Assembly: GCA_020161795.1 (NCBI GenBank)
Contig: JAIUOR010000015.1
Span: forward strand, 1 to 64,000
Source: Actinomycetota bacterium
GTDB lineage: Bacteria > Actinomycetota > Actinomycetes > Propionibacteriales > Propionibacteriaceae
Direction: 5' to 3'
DNA length: 64,000 nucleotides
Below, in pieces: positions 38,357 through 46,081 of the stretch. Position 1 is the first letter of the stretch. Every line of letters begins with the position of its first letter. A program made the translations under genes and the position numbers. Below the pieces are notes generated by a model. That model ran no database searches. It worked only from the letters and a program-made list of their open reading frames with translations, and was not told the DNA's origin.

Positions 38357-38476
38357 TCAGTCGGCGCTGCCGGAGCGCGTTGGGCCCTCGCTCGACGCCT
38401 CGGCCAGGTTGTCGTCGGCTTCCTGATCGGCCGCCAGTTCCGCGAGCTTGCGCGGACGCACCCGGATCCAGTATCA
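38357..38476 (-). other. In-frame continuation of the permease beyond its TGA
   Basis: After the TGA at 38476-38474 the same frame stays open for 38 codons (YWIRVRPRKLAELAADQ at the start, SGSAD at the end) to a second TGA at 38359-38357. The first residues complete the last membrane helix, and the basic RVRPRK then acidic tail is a normal permease C-terminus. The TGA therefore looks like a nonsense change in a gene of about 484 codons. Confidence 0.75.
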
Positions 38477-39811
38477 GACGCTGATCACGATGAGGAACGG
38501 GATGCCGAAGACCAGCGTCATGTTGAACGACGAGTCGGTGAACAGGGTGGTCAGCATGATCGCCACCATCAGGATCGCGCCGAGCCAGGTGCCGACCGGG
38601 TAGAACGGCAGCTTGTACTTCGGGGCCTGGCCGCGCTTGGCCAGGTCGCGACGGAAGAAGATGTGCGAGACGAAGATCATGAGCCAGGTGAACATGGCGC
38701 CGAACATCGACACCGCCATCATCACGGTGAAGGCCTGCTCGGGATTGATCACGTAGACCAGGGTCGCCACGGCGATGCCCAGGGCGGAGAGTGTCAGCGC
38801 GTTGACTGGGGCACCGTTGCCATGGACGCGGCCGACGAACTTCGGAGCATCACCGCTGCGCGAGAGGCTGAAGGCCATGCGCGTCGAGGTGTACAGCTGG
38901 CTGTTCATGGCCGACAGGGCGGCGACGATGACGACGAAGTTGATGATCGAATCCGCGAACGGGATGTTCAGCACGCCCATCACCGTGACGAACGGGCTGC
39001 CGCCCTCCAGGATCTTGCTGGTCGGCGCGATGGCCACGATCAGGGCCAGCGTGCACATTTCGAAGATGAAGAGGCGGAGGATGACGGTGCGGAAGGCCTT
39101 CTTGGTGGCGACCTCCGGCTCCGCGGCCTCGCCCGCCGCCACTGCCACCATCTCGATCGACAGGTAGCTGAAGATCGACACGATCACGGCGATCCACATT
39201 CCCCAGGCGCCGTTCGGCATGAAGCCGCCCTCGGCGGTGTAGTTGTGGAATCCGAAGTCGGGGCTCAGCTGCCCGAAGACGGCGATCGCGGACATGATGA
39301 TGAAGGCGATGATCGCGAAGACCTTGACCGAACTCAGCCAGTACTCCAGCGTGCCGAAAGCATGCACGTTGAACATGTTGACCGCGATCAGGGCGGCGGA
39401 GAATCCGAGGATCCAGATCAGGCCGGGCACGTCGGGGAGCCAGAAGGCCATGTAGGTGCCGATGGCGGTGACCTCGGTGCCGACCGCCAGCACCAGGCAC
39501 GACCAGTAGGAGATGCGGACGAGGAAGCCGGCCATCGGGCTGATGTAGTGCTCGGCGTAGGCGCCGAACGAGCCCGAGGTGGGGTGCTGGATGGTCATCT
39601 CCGCCAGGGCGGCCATCAGCAGCAGGGCGATCAGCGCGCCGATGGCGTAGCTGACGATCACGCTGGGGCCGGCGTAGCTGATGGCGAACTTCGAGCCGAG
39701 GAAGAGGCCGGTGCCGATGGCGCCGCCGAGGGCGATCATGCCGATCTGTCGTGAGGTGAGTGCCTTTCTCAGGCCCTGTTCGCGTTGCTGGATCTTGTCG
39801 AAACTGCCCAT
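38474..39811 (-). CDS. APC-family amino acid permease, truncated by in-frame TGA
   Basis: The 445-residue product has the family start LRKALTSRQIGMIALGGAIG, the GLFLGS motif of helix 1, and twelve predicted helices, the last being cut at IPFLIVISV. It belongs to the amino-acid permease group that includes GABA, aromatic and proline transporters. Position between kynU and ald suggests kynurenine or tryptophan import (inference). Codon 446 is TGA followed by 38 in-frame codons, so either the protein has lost the end of helix 12 and its tail, or the TGA is a sequence error or is sometimes read through. Its base composition seems less GC-rich than its neighbours. Confidence 0.85.
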   Translation of the reverse strand: MGSFDKIQQREQGLRKALTSRQIGMIALGGAIGTGLFLGSKFAISYAGPSVIVSYAIGALIALLLMAALAEMTIQHPTSGSFGAYAEHYISPMAGFLVRISYWSCLVLAVGTEVTAIGTYMAFWLPDVPGLIWILGFSAALIAVNMFNVHAFGTLEYWLSSVKVFAIIAFIIMSAIAVFGQLSPDFGFHNYTAEGGFMPNGAWGMWIAVIVSIFSYLSIEMVAVAAGEAAEPEVATKKAFRTVILRLFIFEMCTLALIVAIAPTSKILEGGSPFVTVMGVLNIPFADSIINFVVIVAALSAMNSQLYTSTRMAFSLSRSGDAPKFVGRVHGNGAPVNALTLSALGIAVATLVYVINPEQAFTVMMAVSMFGAMFTWLMIFVSHIFFRRDLAKRGQAPKYKLPFYPVGTWLGAILMVAIMLTTLFTDSSFNMTLVFGIPFLIVISV

Positions 39812-39864
39812 TTATGGGCTCCCTTCTAGGGGACGACAGCCATTGTCGTCGTGTGGTGAGTTAC

Positions 39865-39912
39865 GAGGGAATAGGTGAGAGAACCAGGAAAGGGGGAGAG
39901 GGAATAGGTGAG
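39865..39912 (-). repeat. 15-bp direct repeat in the kynU-permease gap
   Basis: GAGGGAATAGGTGAG occurs at 39865-39879 and 39898-39912, a period of 33 bp. It lies in the 120-bp gap between kynU and the permease. Role unknown; operator half-sites or slippage products are possible. Confidence 0.6.
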
Positions 39913-39931
39913 GAAACGTGGAAGCGCGGGG

Positions 39932-41194
39932 TCAGGTGACGGCACCGCGGCGGCGACGCTCCTCGGTGTCCCAGGCTCCGGTGGCGAGGATGTCGGCCAG
40001 GATGGCGACAGCGTCCCAGACGTCGACGTAGCGCAGGTACAGCGGGGTGACGCCGATGCGGATGACCTCGGGCTCGCGGTAGTCGGGGATGACACCGCGG
40101 GAGACCAGCATGTTGACCACCGCGTAGCCCTCGGGGAGCCGGAAGCTGACGTGGCTGCCGCGGTCCCTGTGGCTCCGGGGCGTGATCAGGGTCAGCGGGT
40201 GGTCGCCGCAGGTGGCCTCGACGAGCTCGATGAACAGGTCGGTCAGCGCCAGTGACTTCCGGCGAAGTTCTGCCTGATCGACCTCCGCCGCGATCTTGAA
40301 GCCGCATTCGGCCATGGCCATGGAGGTGATCGGCTGAGTACCGCACAGGAACCGCTGGATGCCGTCGGCCGCGTCGTACTTCGGCGACATCTCGAAGGGT
40401 GCGCGGTGGCTCCACCACCCCGACAGAGGCTGCCAGAACCGGTTCTGGTGCGCCTCGCTGACCCAGATGAAGGCCGGTGCCCCGGGGCCGCCGTTGAGAT
40501 ACTTGTAGCTGCAGCCGATGGCGAAGTCGACGTTGCAGGCGGACAGTTCGATCGGCAGGGCGCCTGCGGTGTGGCACAGATCCCAGATCATCAGGGCGCC
40601 GGCGTCGTGGACCTGGGCGGTTACCGCCGCCATGTCCCACAGCGCTCCGGTGCGGTAATTCGCGTGGGAGAGCGCTACCGCCGCCACCTGCTCGTCCAGC
40701 AGATCCTCGAGGGTGTCGGCGTCCTGGCCGATCAGTTTGATTTGGTACCCGCGATCCAGGAAGGCGGTCATTCCCTCGATGATGTAGAGATCGGTGGGGA
40801 AGTTGTCCCGCTCCGAGATGATCACCCGGCGTCCGGGGTTGTCGGCCTCCTGGATGGTCAGGGCGGCGGCGAGTGCCTTGAACAGGTTGATCGACGTGGT
40901 GTCGGTCACCACTGTCTGGCCGGCGTGGCCGCCGATGACCGGGGAGAGCAGGTCGCCCAGGCGGGACGGCATGTCGAACCAGCCGTGCTTGTTCCAGGAG
41001 CCGATCAGGCCCTGGCCCCACTCCTGGGTCACCACCTCGGCTGCCCGCGCGGGCGCATCGACGGGCATGGCTCCCAGCGAATTGCCGTCCAGGTAGATGA
41101 CGCCCTCGGGGATGACGAATCTCTCCCGGAAGGGGGCCAGCGGGTCTTGCAGGTCGGCCCGAGCGCAGTCCTCTCGGGTGGCGAACGTTGTCAT
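39932..41194 (-). CDS. kynU: Kynureninase
   Basis: A 420-residue PLP enzyme splitting kynurenine to anthranilate and alanine. It has IYLDGNSLGAMP near the N-terminus, DLCHTAGALP with the PLP-contacting Asp, and the Schiff-base K231 in GCSYKYLNGGPG. Length is normal. GGAGG stands 9 nt upstream of the ATG. It is divergent from the Lrp-type regulator across 195 bp and heads the kynU-permease-ald set. Confidence 0.95.
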   Translation of the reverse strand: MTTFATREDCARADLQDPLAPFRERFVIPEGVIYLDGNSLGAMPVDAPARAAEVVTQEWGQGLIGSWNKHGWFDMPSRLGDLLSPVIGGHAGQTVVTDTTSINLFKALAAALTIQEADNPGRRVIISERDNFPTDLYIIEGMTAFLDRGYQIKLIGQDADTLEDLLDEQVAAVALSHANYRTGALWDMAAVTAQVHDAGALMIWDLCHTAGALPIELSACNVDFAIGCSYKYLNGGPGAPAFIWVSEAHQNRFWQPLSGWWSHRAPFEMSPKYDAADGIQRFLCGTQPITSMAMAECGFKIAAEVDQAELRRKSLALTDLFIELVEATCGDHPLTLITPRSHRDRGSHVSFRLPEGYAVVNMLVSRGVIPDYREPEVIRIGVTPLYLRYVDVWDAVAILADILATGAWDTEERRRRGAVT

Positions 41195-41389
41195 GTGCGA
41201 AGTCCTCCGTTCTGTGACGATGACCGCCGATGACGCGCTCGTGGCGCCGTCGCGGTATCAATCCCGCGGTGTCTCCCGATTCGGGTTATACGACGATGTC
41301 TTGACACGAAGTTTCGGAAGACGACTAAATAGTCATGTAAACATCGGTGAATCACTACTATCCACGAATCTTCAGCGGAAGAGAGAGAA
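41195..41389. promoter_or_regulatory. Divergent kynU / lrp control region with candidate operator
   Basis: This 195-bp region is clearly AT-richer than the rest of the window. Toward lrp, TTGACA (41301-41306) is followed 18 bp later by CTAAAT (41325-41330). The palindrome GACTAAATAGTC (41323-41334) overlaps that -10. Toward kynU, a TATAAC-like -10 is at 41290-41285 on the minus strand. An Lrp-type autoregulator bound at the palindrome could control both directions. Confidence 0.6.
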
Positions 41390-41878
41390 ATGGCGCAACT
41401 AAATTCTGCGCTGATAGCGAATCGGCACACCGAGCCGAAGCTCGTTCGGCTGGATGCCATCGATCGGCGCCTTCTGTCGGATCTGGTCAAGGACGCACGC
41501 ACCCCGAACAATCTGCTGGCCAGCCGGGCCGGGGTGGCGCCGTCCACCTCGTTGACCCGGATCAGGCGGCTCGAGGAGGAGGGTGTGATCAAGGGTTACC
41601 ACGCCGATCTCGACCTGGGCCTGCTCGGGATGAGCGTCCATGCCCTGCTGCAGTTGCGGGTGCAGGTGCATGCCCGGCCGCGGATGCTGGCGGTGGCCCG
41701 CCAGTTGCGTGCCGAGCCGAACGTGCTGGGCGTCTTCCTCATCGCCGGCGATCGGGATCTGGTGGTGCACGTCGTCTGCGAGTCGACCGATGATCTCAAG
41801 AACTTCATCAACGAGAAGATCGGCACCAACCTCGACATCGCCAGCTCCAATACCAATCTGGTCTTCGAAGAACTGTGA
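41390..41878 (+). CDS. Lrp/AsnC-family regulator, probably of kynurenine genes
   Basis: A 162-residue regulator with an N-terminal helix-turn-helix (LDAIDRRLLSDLVKDARTPNN, ASRAGVAPSTSLTRIRRLEE) and a RAM ligand-binding domain (LLQLRVQVHARPRM; GVFLIAGDRDLVVHVVC). It has a 20-residue N-terminal extension. Divergence from kynU parallels KynR in proteobacteria, an Lrp-type sensor of kynurenine; the same role is inferred here. AGAGAGA precedes the ATG. Confidence 0.88.
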   Translation: MAQLNSALIANRHTEPKLVRLDAIDRRLLSDLVKDARTPNNLLASRAGVAPSTSLTRIRRLEEEGVIKGYHADLDLGLLGMSVHALLQLRVQVHARPRMLAVARQLRAEPNVLGVFLIAGDRDLVVHVVCESTDDLKNFINEKIGTNLDIASSNTNLVFEEL

Positions 41879-41885
41879 GGTCACC

Positions 41886-42680
41886 ATGGCTGTACCAGGC
41901 GGCGAACCCGGCCTGAGCCTGGCCGAGGCATCCGGACCGGTCGAGACGGTCGGCTACGGCCAGGACGCCGCGCAGGTCTACGACGTGCGCCTGCCCGTGG
42001 CGGGTACGCCGGCCCGGCCCACCGTGGTGCTGATCCACGGCGGCTTCTGGCGGGCCCGCTACGACCGCGCGCACCTGGCGGCGATGGCGCAGCACCTCGC
42101 CGACACCGGGCATCCCACCGCTGTGCTGGAGTACCGGCGGCCGGGCATGCTCGGGAGCCGGTATCCAGCGACGCTGGCTGACCTGCGCGACGGCGTGGCG
42201 GCGGTCGCGCGCGATCCCCGCCTCCCGGAGCCGCGGGTCGCGGTGGGGCACTCGGCCGGCGGGCAGCTGGCGATCTGGGCGGCCTCGCAGCCTGACGCCG
42301 CCGGCCGGCTGGCGGCTGTGGTGAGTCTGGCCGGCTGCGTCGATCTGGGGTTGGCGGCCGAACTGGATCTCGGCGACGGAGCCGTGGCGGACTTCCTCGG
42401 CGGGAGCCCCGACGAACTCCCGCGGGCCTACGCCGATGCCGATCCGGTCCGGTTGGCGCCGTGCCCGGTTCCGGTGGTGCTGGTTCACGGCGAGGCCGAC
42501 CCGGAGGTCCCGATCTCGGTGAGCGAGTCCTATCTCGCGCTGGCGGCCGGTGGGTCGGTGAGCCTGGTGCGCCTGCCCGGGGTCGGGCACTACGAGCTGA
42601 TCGATCCCACCGACCCGGCCTTCGGATCTGTCACCGAAGCGATCGACCGGTCGGTCGACCCGGTCGGCGCGGCGGGTTGA
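41886..42680 (+). CDS. Alpha/beta hydrolase, probable kynurenine formamidase
   Basis: The 264-residue hydrolase has oxyanion motif HGGFWRARYD (51-60), nucleophile S123 in VAVGHSAGGQL, an Asp in VHGEADPEVP, and the catalytic His in GVGHYELID. The HGGFW motif resembles the HGGYW of eukaryotic-type arylformamidases (AFMID). With kynU and an Lrp regulator next door, N-formylkynurenine hydrolysis is the best guess. It begins 7 bp after lrp with a GAGGT ribosome binding site. No tryptophan 2,3-dioxygenase gene is in the window. Confidence 0.75.
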   Translation: MAVPGGEPGLSLAEASGPVETVGYGQDAAQVYDVRLPVAGTPARPTVVLIHGGFWRARYDRAHLAAMAQHLADTGHPTAVLEYRRPGMLGSRYPATLADLRDGVAAVARDPRLPEPRVAVGHSAGGQLAIWAASQPDAAGRLAAVVSLAGCVDLGLAAELDLGDGAVADFLGGSPDELPRAYADADPVRLAPCPVPVVLVHGEADPEVPISVSESYLALAAGGSVSLVRLPGVGHYELIDPTDPAFGSVTEAIDRSVDPVGAAG

Positions 42681-42700
42681 GGCACCCGGGCTGAGGCCGG

Positions 42701-44839
42701 TCAGTCCTCGAGCGGCGCGACATCGACGACGCCGCGGCGGATCCGGGCGATCGCCTCGCGGCAGGTGTCGCGCAGGTCGCCGTCGGTCGCGTCGGCGACC
42801 TGGCCGGCCAGATCCATCACCTGGCGCGCCCAGCGGACGAAGTCGCCGGCGGTGAGTCCGGAGAGGTCGAGCACGTCGGCCAGCGGGAAGCCGGCCGTCC
42901 AGTGGTGGATAGCCTCGGCGAAACCGATGTCGGGCTCGGTGGGGGAGGGCAGCCGGTGGTCGCGTTCGGTCAGCGACACATGCCGCCAGATGCCGCGCAG
43001 GGCACCCTGGGCCCGCTCGCTGGCCCGGTCGGGCATCCGGGAGGGACGGCGGTCGCCTCGCGACTCGTAGACCAGGCTGGAGATCACGGCCGCGAGCTGG
43101 GGCGCGCTGAGCCGGTCGAAGACGCCTTCCCGGATCGCCTCGGCGGTGACCAGGTCGAGTTCGGAGTAGATCCGGGTCAGCATCCGTCCGGCGTCGGTCA
43201 CCTGCTCGCCGCCCTCGGTGAGATAGCCCATCGACTCCAGCACCGAGCAGATCCGGTCGAACCGCACCGCGATGGTGTTCGTGCGGGGCAGCCGGGTGCG
43301 TTCGATCTCGTTGCGCCGGCGCTTGGCGACCGTCCGCGCGGCCAGCCGCCGGTCGGCCTGGTACTGGGCGAAGGACTGCTCCAGCAGCCCGCGGGCCCGC
43401 TCCCGCCCGACCGTCGCGACCAGGTTGACCGCCATGTTGTAGGTCGGCTTGAAGCTGGAGTGCAACGGATAGGTACGCCGGGAGGCCAGCCCGGCCAGCG
43501 CGCGCGGGTCGAGACCCGGCTGCCAGCACACCACCGCGTGGCCTTCGACGTCGATGCCGCGCCGCCCGGCCCGTCCGGTGAGCTGGGTGTACTCGCCGGC
43601 GGTGATGTCGGCATGGCTCTCGCCGTTGTACTTCACCAGCTTCTCCAGCACCACGCTGCGGGCCGGCATGTTGATGCCCAGCGCCAGCGTCTCGGTGGCG
43701 AACACCACCTTGACCAGCCCAGCGGCGAAGCCCTCCTCGACGGCCTCCTTGAAGGCCGGCAGCAGGCCGGCGTGGTGGGCGGCGATGCCGGCGCGGAAGG
43801 CGACGGCGAATCCCCGGTACTCCAGCGCCGCCAGGTCGTCGGTGCTCAGGCCCTGCACGTGCCGTTCGGCGATCTCGTCCAGGGCGGCCCGCTCGGCCCG
43901 ATTGGTCAGCTGGAGACCGGAGTGCATCAGCTGGCCGACGGCGGTGTCGCAGCCCTGCCGGGAGAAGATGAAGTAGATCGCGGGCAGCAGGTTCTCGGCG
44001 GCCAGCCGCTCGACCGTCCCATCCCGGCGCGGCACCAGGTGCCGGCTGCTCTGCTGCCGGGAGTGCGCCGCCCCGCCGCCGTACCGGCCCGAGCCGTAGG
44101 CGACCGCGCGCTTCCCGCGGCCGGATTGGCCACGCGGACGGCGGCCGTCGTCGCGCAGCCCGCGCGCTTCCTGCTTGGCCAGCTGCAGCAACTCCGGGTT
44201 CACCTCGGGCGGGGACGCGAACAGGTCGACCAGCCGCCGTCCGACCGCGACGTGCTGGAACAACGGGACCGGACGCCGCTCGCTGACCACCACCTCGACC
44301 CCGCCGCGGACCTCGTCCAGCCAGTCGCCGAACTCCTCGGCGTTGCTCACCGTCGCCGACAGCGCCACCAGCTGCACGGAGGGAGCCAGCGAGATGATGA
44401 CCTCCTCCCAGACCGGCCCGCGGAACCGGTCGGCCAGGTAGTGCACCTCGTCCATCACCACGTAGCCGAGCCCCTTCAGGGTGCGCGAACCGGCGTAGAT
44501 CATGTTCCGCAGCACCTCGGTGGTCATCACCACCACCGGCGCCTCGCCGTTGATCGTGGTGTCGCCGGTCAACAGCCCTACCCGGTCCTCGCCGTGCCGG
44601 GCGACCAGGTCGTGGTACTTCTGGTTGCTCAGCGCCTTGATCGGGGTGGTGTAGAAGCACTTGCGTCCGGTCTGCAACGCCAGGAAGACGGCGAACTCGC
44701 CCACCACGGTCTTGCCCGCGCCGGTCGGCGCCGCAACCAGCACCCCGCGCCCGGCGGCGACATGCTCGCAGCCGGCGACCTGGTAGTCGTCGAGGGCGAA
44801 GGGATAACCGGCCCGGAAGGCCGCGAGGGTCTCATCCAC
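42701..44839 (-). CDS. helY: HelY-type superfamily 2 RNA helicase lacking the arch insert
   Basis: The 712-residue Ski2-like helicase has Walker A APTGAGKTVVG (37-47), DEVH in VVMDEVHYLADR, SAT in LVALSATVSNAEEF, and motif VI QLTGRAGRRGID. The C-terminal DSHCT-like region (about 526-712) is also clear. Compared with mycobacterial HelY (about 900 residues), around 200 residues between the helicase core (ending SFAQYQADRR, about 500) and RFDRICSVLE (526) are missing, replaced by about 25 basic residues. The GTG start follows a -10 box TAGGTT by 6 nt. Its stop is 20 bp from the convergent hydrolase stop. Confidence 0.85.
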   Translation of the reverse strand: MDETLAAFRAGYPFALDDYQVAGCEHVAAGRGVLVAAPTGAGKTVVGEFAVFLALQTGRKCFYTTPIKALSNQKYHDLVARHGEDRVGLLTGDTTINGEAPVVVMTTEVLRNMIYAGSRTLKGLGYVVMDEVHYLADRFRGPVWEEVIISLAPSVQLVALSATVSNAEEFGDWLDEVRGGVEVVVSERRPVPLFQHVAVGRRLVDLFASPPEVNPELLQLAKQEARGLRDDGRRPRGQSGRGKRAVAYGSGRYGGGAAHSRQQSSRHLVPRRDGTVERLAAENLLPAIYFIFSRQGCDTAVGQLMHSGLQLTNRAERAALDEIAERHVQGLSTDDLAALEYRGFAVAFRAGIAAHHAGLLPAFKEAVEEGFAAGLVKVVFATETLALGINMPARSVVLEKLVKYNGESHADITAGEYTQLTGRAGRRGIDVEGHAVVCWQPGLDPRALAGLASRRTYPLHSSFKPTYNMAVNLVATVGRERARGLLEQSFAQYQADRRLAARTVAKRRRNEIERTRLPRTNTIAVRFDRICSVLESMGYLTEGGEQVTDAGRMLTRIYSELDLVTAEAIREGVFDRLSAPQLAAVISSLVYESRGDRRPSRMPDRASERAQGALRGIWRHVSLTERDHRLPSPTEPDIGFAEAIHHWTAGFPLADVLDLSGLTAGDFVRWARQVMDLAGQVADATDGDLRDTCREAIARIRRGVVDVAPLED

Positions 44840-44888
44840 GGCCCCAACCTACCGACACCTCCCGTCCGGCCCCCGCTAAGGTGCTGGC
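44840..44888. promoter_or_regulatory. 49-bp divergent leaderless promoter pair for helY and hisF
   Basis: On the minus strand TAGGTT (44851-44846) is 6 nt before the helY GTG. On the plus strand TAAGGT (44877-44882) is 6 nt before the hisF ATG. No ribosome binding site is seen for either. Confidence 0.65.
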
Positions 44889-45650
44889 ATGGCGATTGCG
44901 GTCCGTGTGATTCCCTGCCTGGATGTCGATGGCGGCCGGGTGGTGAAGGGGGTCAACTTCCAGAACCTGCGCGATGCCGGCGATCCGGTCGAACTGGCTG
45001 CCCAGTACGGCCAGGAGGGTGCCGACGAGCTGGTCTTCCTCGACATCTCGGCCTCGGCCCAGGAACGCGACACCACCTACGACATCGTCACCCGGACGGC
45101 CGAGACCGTCTTCATCCCGCTGTGCGTCGGCGGGGGAGTACGCGGTGTCGCCGATGTGGACCGGTTGCTGCGGGTCGGGGCCGACAAGGTGGGCATCAAC
45201 ACCGGTGCGATCGCCCGCCCCGATGCCATCGACGAGATCACCAACCGTTTCGGACGCCAGGTGCTGGTGCTCTCGCTCGACGCCCGCCGGGAGGCCGGCC
45301 AGCCCTCCGGCTTCGGCGTGACCACCCACGGCGGCCGTACCTCGGCCGGCCTCGACGCGCTGGCCTGGGTCCGCGAGGCGGTCGACCGCGGCGCCGGTGA
45401 GATCCTGCTCAACTCGATGGACGCCGACGGCACCACCGACGGCTTCGACCTCGAGTTGATCACCGCTGTCAAGGACGCGGTGGACGTGCCTGTGATCGCC
45501 TCCGGCGGCGCCGGCACCGCCCAGCACTTCGTCGAGGCGGCCCAGGCCGGGGCCGACGCCGTGCTGGCCGCCAGCGTCTTCCACTACGGCACGCTCACCA
45601 TCGCCGAGGTCAAGCGTGCGCTCGCCGACGCCGGCTTCGCCGTACGCTGA
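44889..45650 (+). CDS. hisF: Imidazole glycerol phosphate synthase cyclase subunit
   Basis: A 253-residue beta/alpha barrel with catalytic D12 in [17 protein letters not shown] and a second conserved acid in the mid-barrel [12 protein letters not shown] region. It joins HisH to form IGP and AICAR in histidine synthesis. Other his genes are not adjacent. A leaderless promoter (TAAGGT) precedes it. Confidence 0.95.
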   Translation: MAIAVRVIPCLDVDGGRVVKGVNFQNLRDAGDPVELAAQYGQEGADELVFLDISASAQERDTTYDIVTRTAETVFIPLCVGGGVRGVADVDRLLRVGADKVGINTGAIARPDAIDEITNRFGRQVLVLSLDARREAGQPSGFGVTTHGGRTSAGLDALAWVREAVDRGAGEILLNSMDADGTTDGFDLELITAVKDAVDVPVIASGGAGTAQHFVEAAQAGADAVLAASVFHYGTLTIAEVKRALADAGFAVR

Positions 45651-45655
45651 GCGCC

Positions 45656-46054
45656 ATGAGCTGCCTGTTCTGCCGGATCGTGGCCGGCGAGATCCCCGCC
45701 CGTCAGGTCTACGCCGACGACTATGCGATCGCCTTCCTCGACATCAACCCGTGGCATCCGGGCCACACCCTGGTGATCCCGCGCCGTCACACCGCCGACC
45801 TGCTGGACGATCCCTCCGCGCTGGCCGAGATCGCGCCGGCCGTGACCGCGACCGCCGCCCTGCTCACCGAGCGTCTCGGGGCGGACGGGCTTAACCTGCT
45901 CAGCAACGCCGGCGAGGTCGCCGGGCAGGAGGTCTTCCACCTGCATCTGCACCTGGTGCCGCGCTACGCGGCCCTCCCCGGGCTGCGGGAACTGACCGTC
46001 CGCGAACCCGACATCGATCTCGACGAGATCCACCGGAGGCTGACCTCCGGGTGA
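45656..46054 (+). CDS. HIT-family nucleotide-binding protein
   Basis: A 132-residue HIT protein with CLFCRIVAGEIPA at the start and the histidine triad FHLHLHLVPRY. Such proteins hydrolyse nucleotide phosphoramidates or dinucleotides. A TACGCT box overlapping the hisF 3' end (45643-45648) lies 7 nt before the ATG, so it may have its own leaderless promoter. Confidence 0.9.
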   Translation: MSCLFCRIVAGEIPARQVYADDYAIAFLDINPWHPGHTLVIPRRHTADLLDDPSALAEIAPAVTATAALLTERLGADGLNLLSNAGEVAGQEVFHLHLHLVPRYAALPGLRELTVREPDIDLDEIHRRLTSG

Positions 46055-46081
46055 GATCGGCCCTCGGACGGCCCGGCGCGC

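Noticed and set aside
38474-38476. Selenocysteine or other recoding at the permease TGA.
   Set aside because: No selenoprotein homology, no obvious downstream structure, and membrane-helix position makes a functional Sec unlikely; nonsense mutation or error is simpler.
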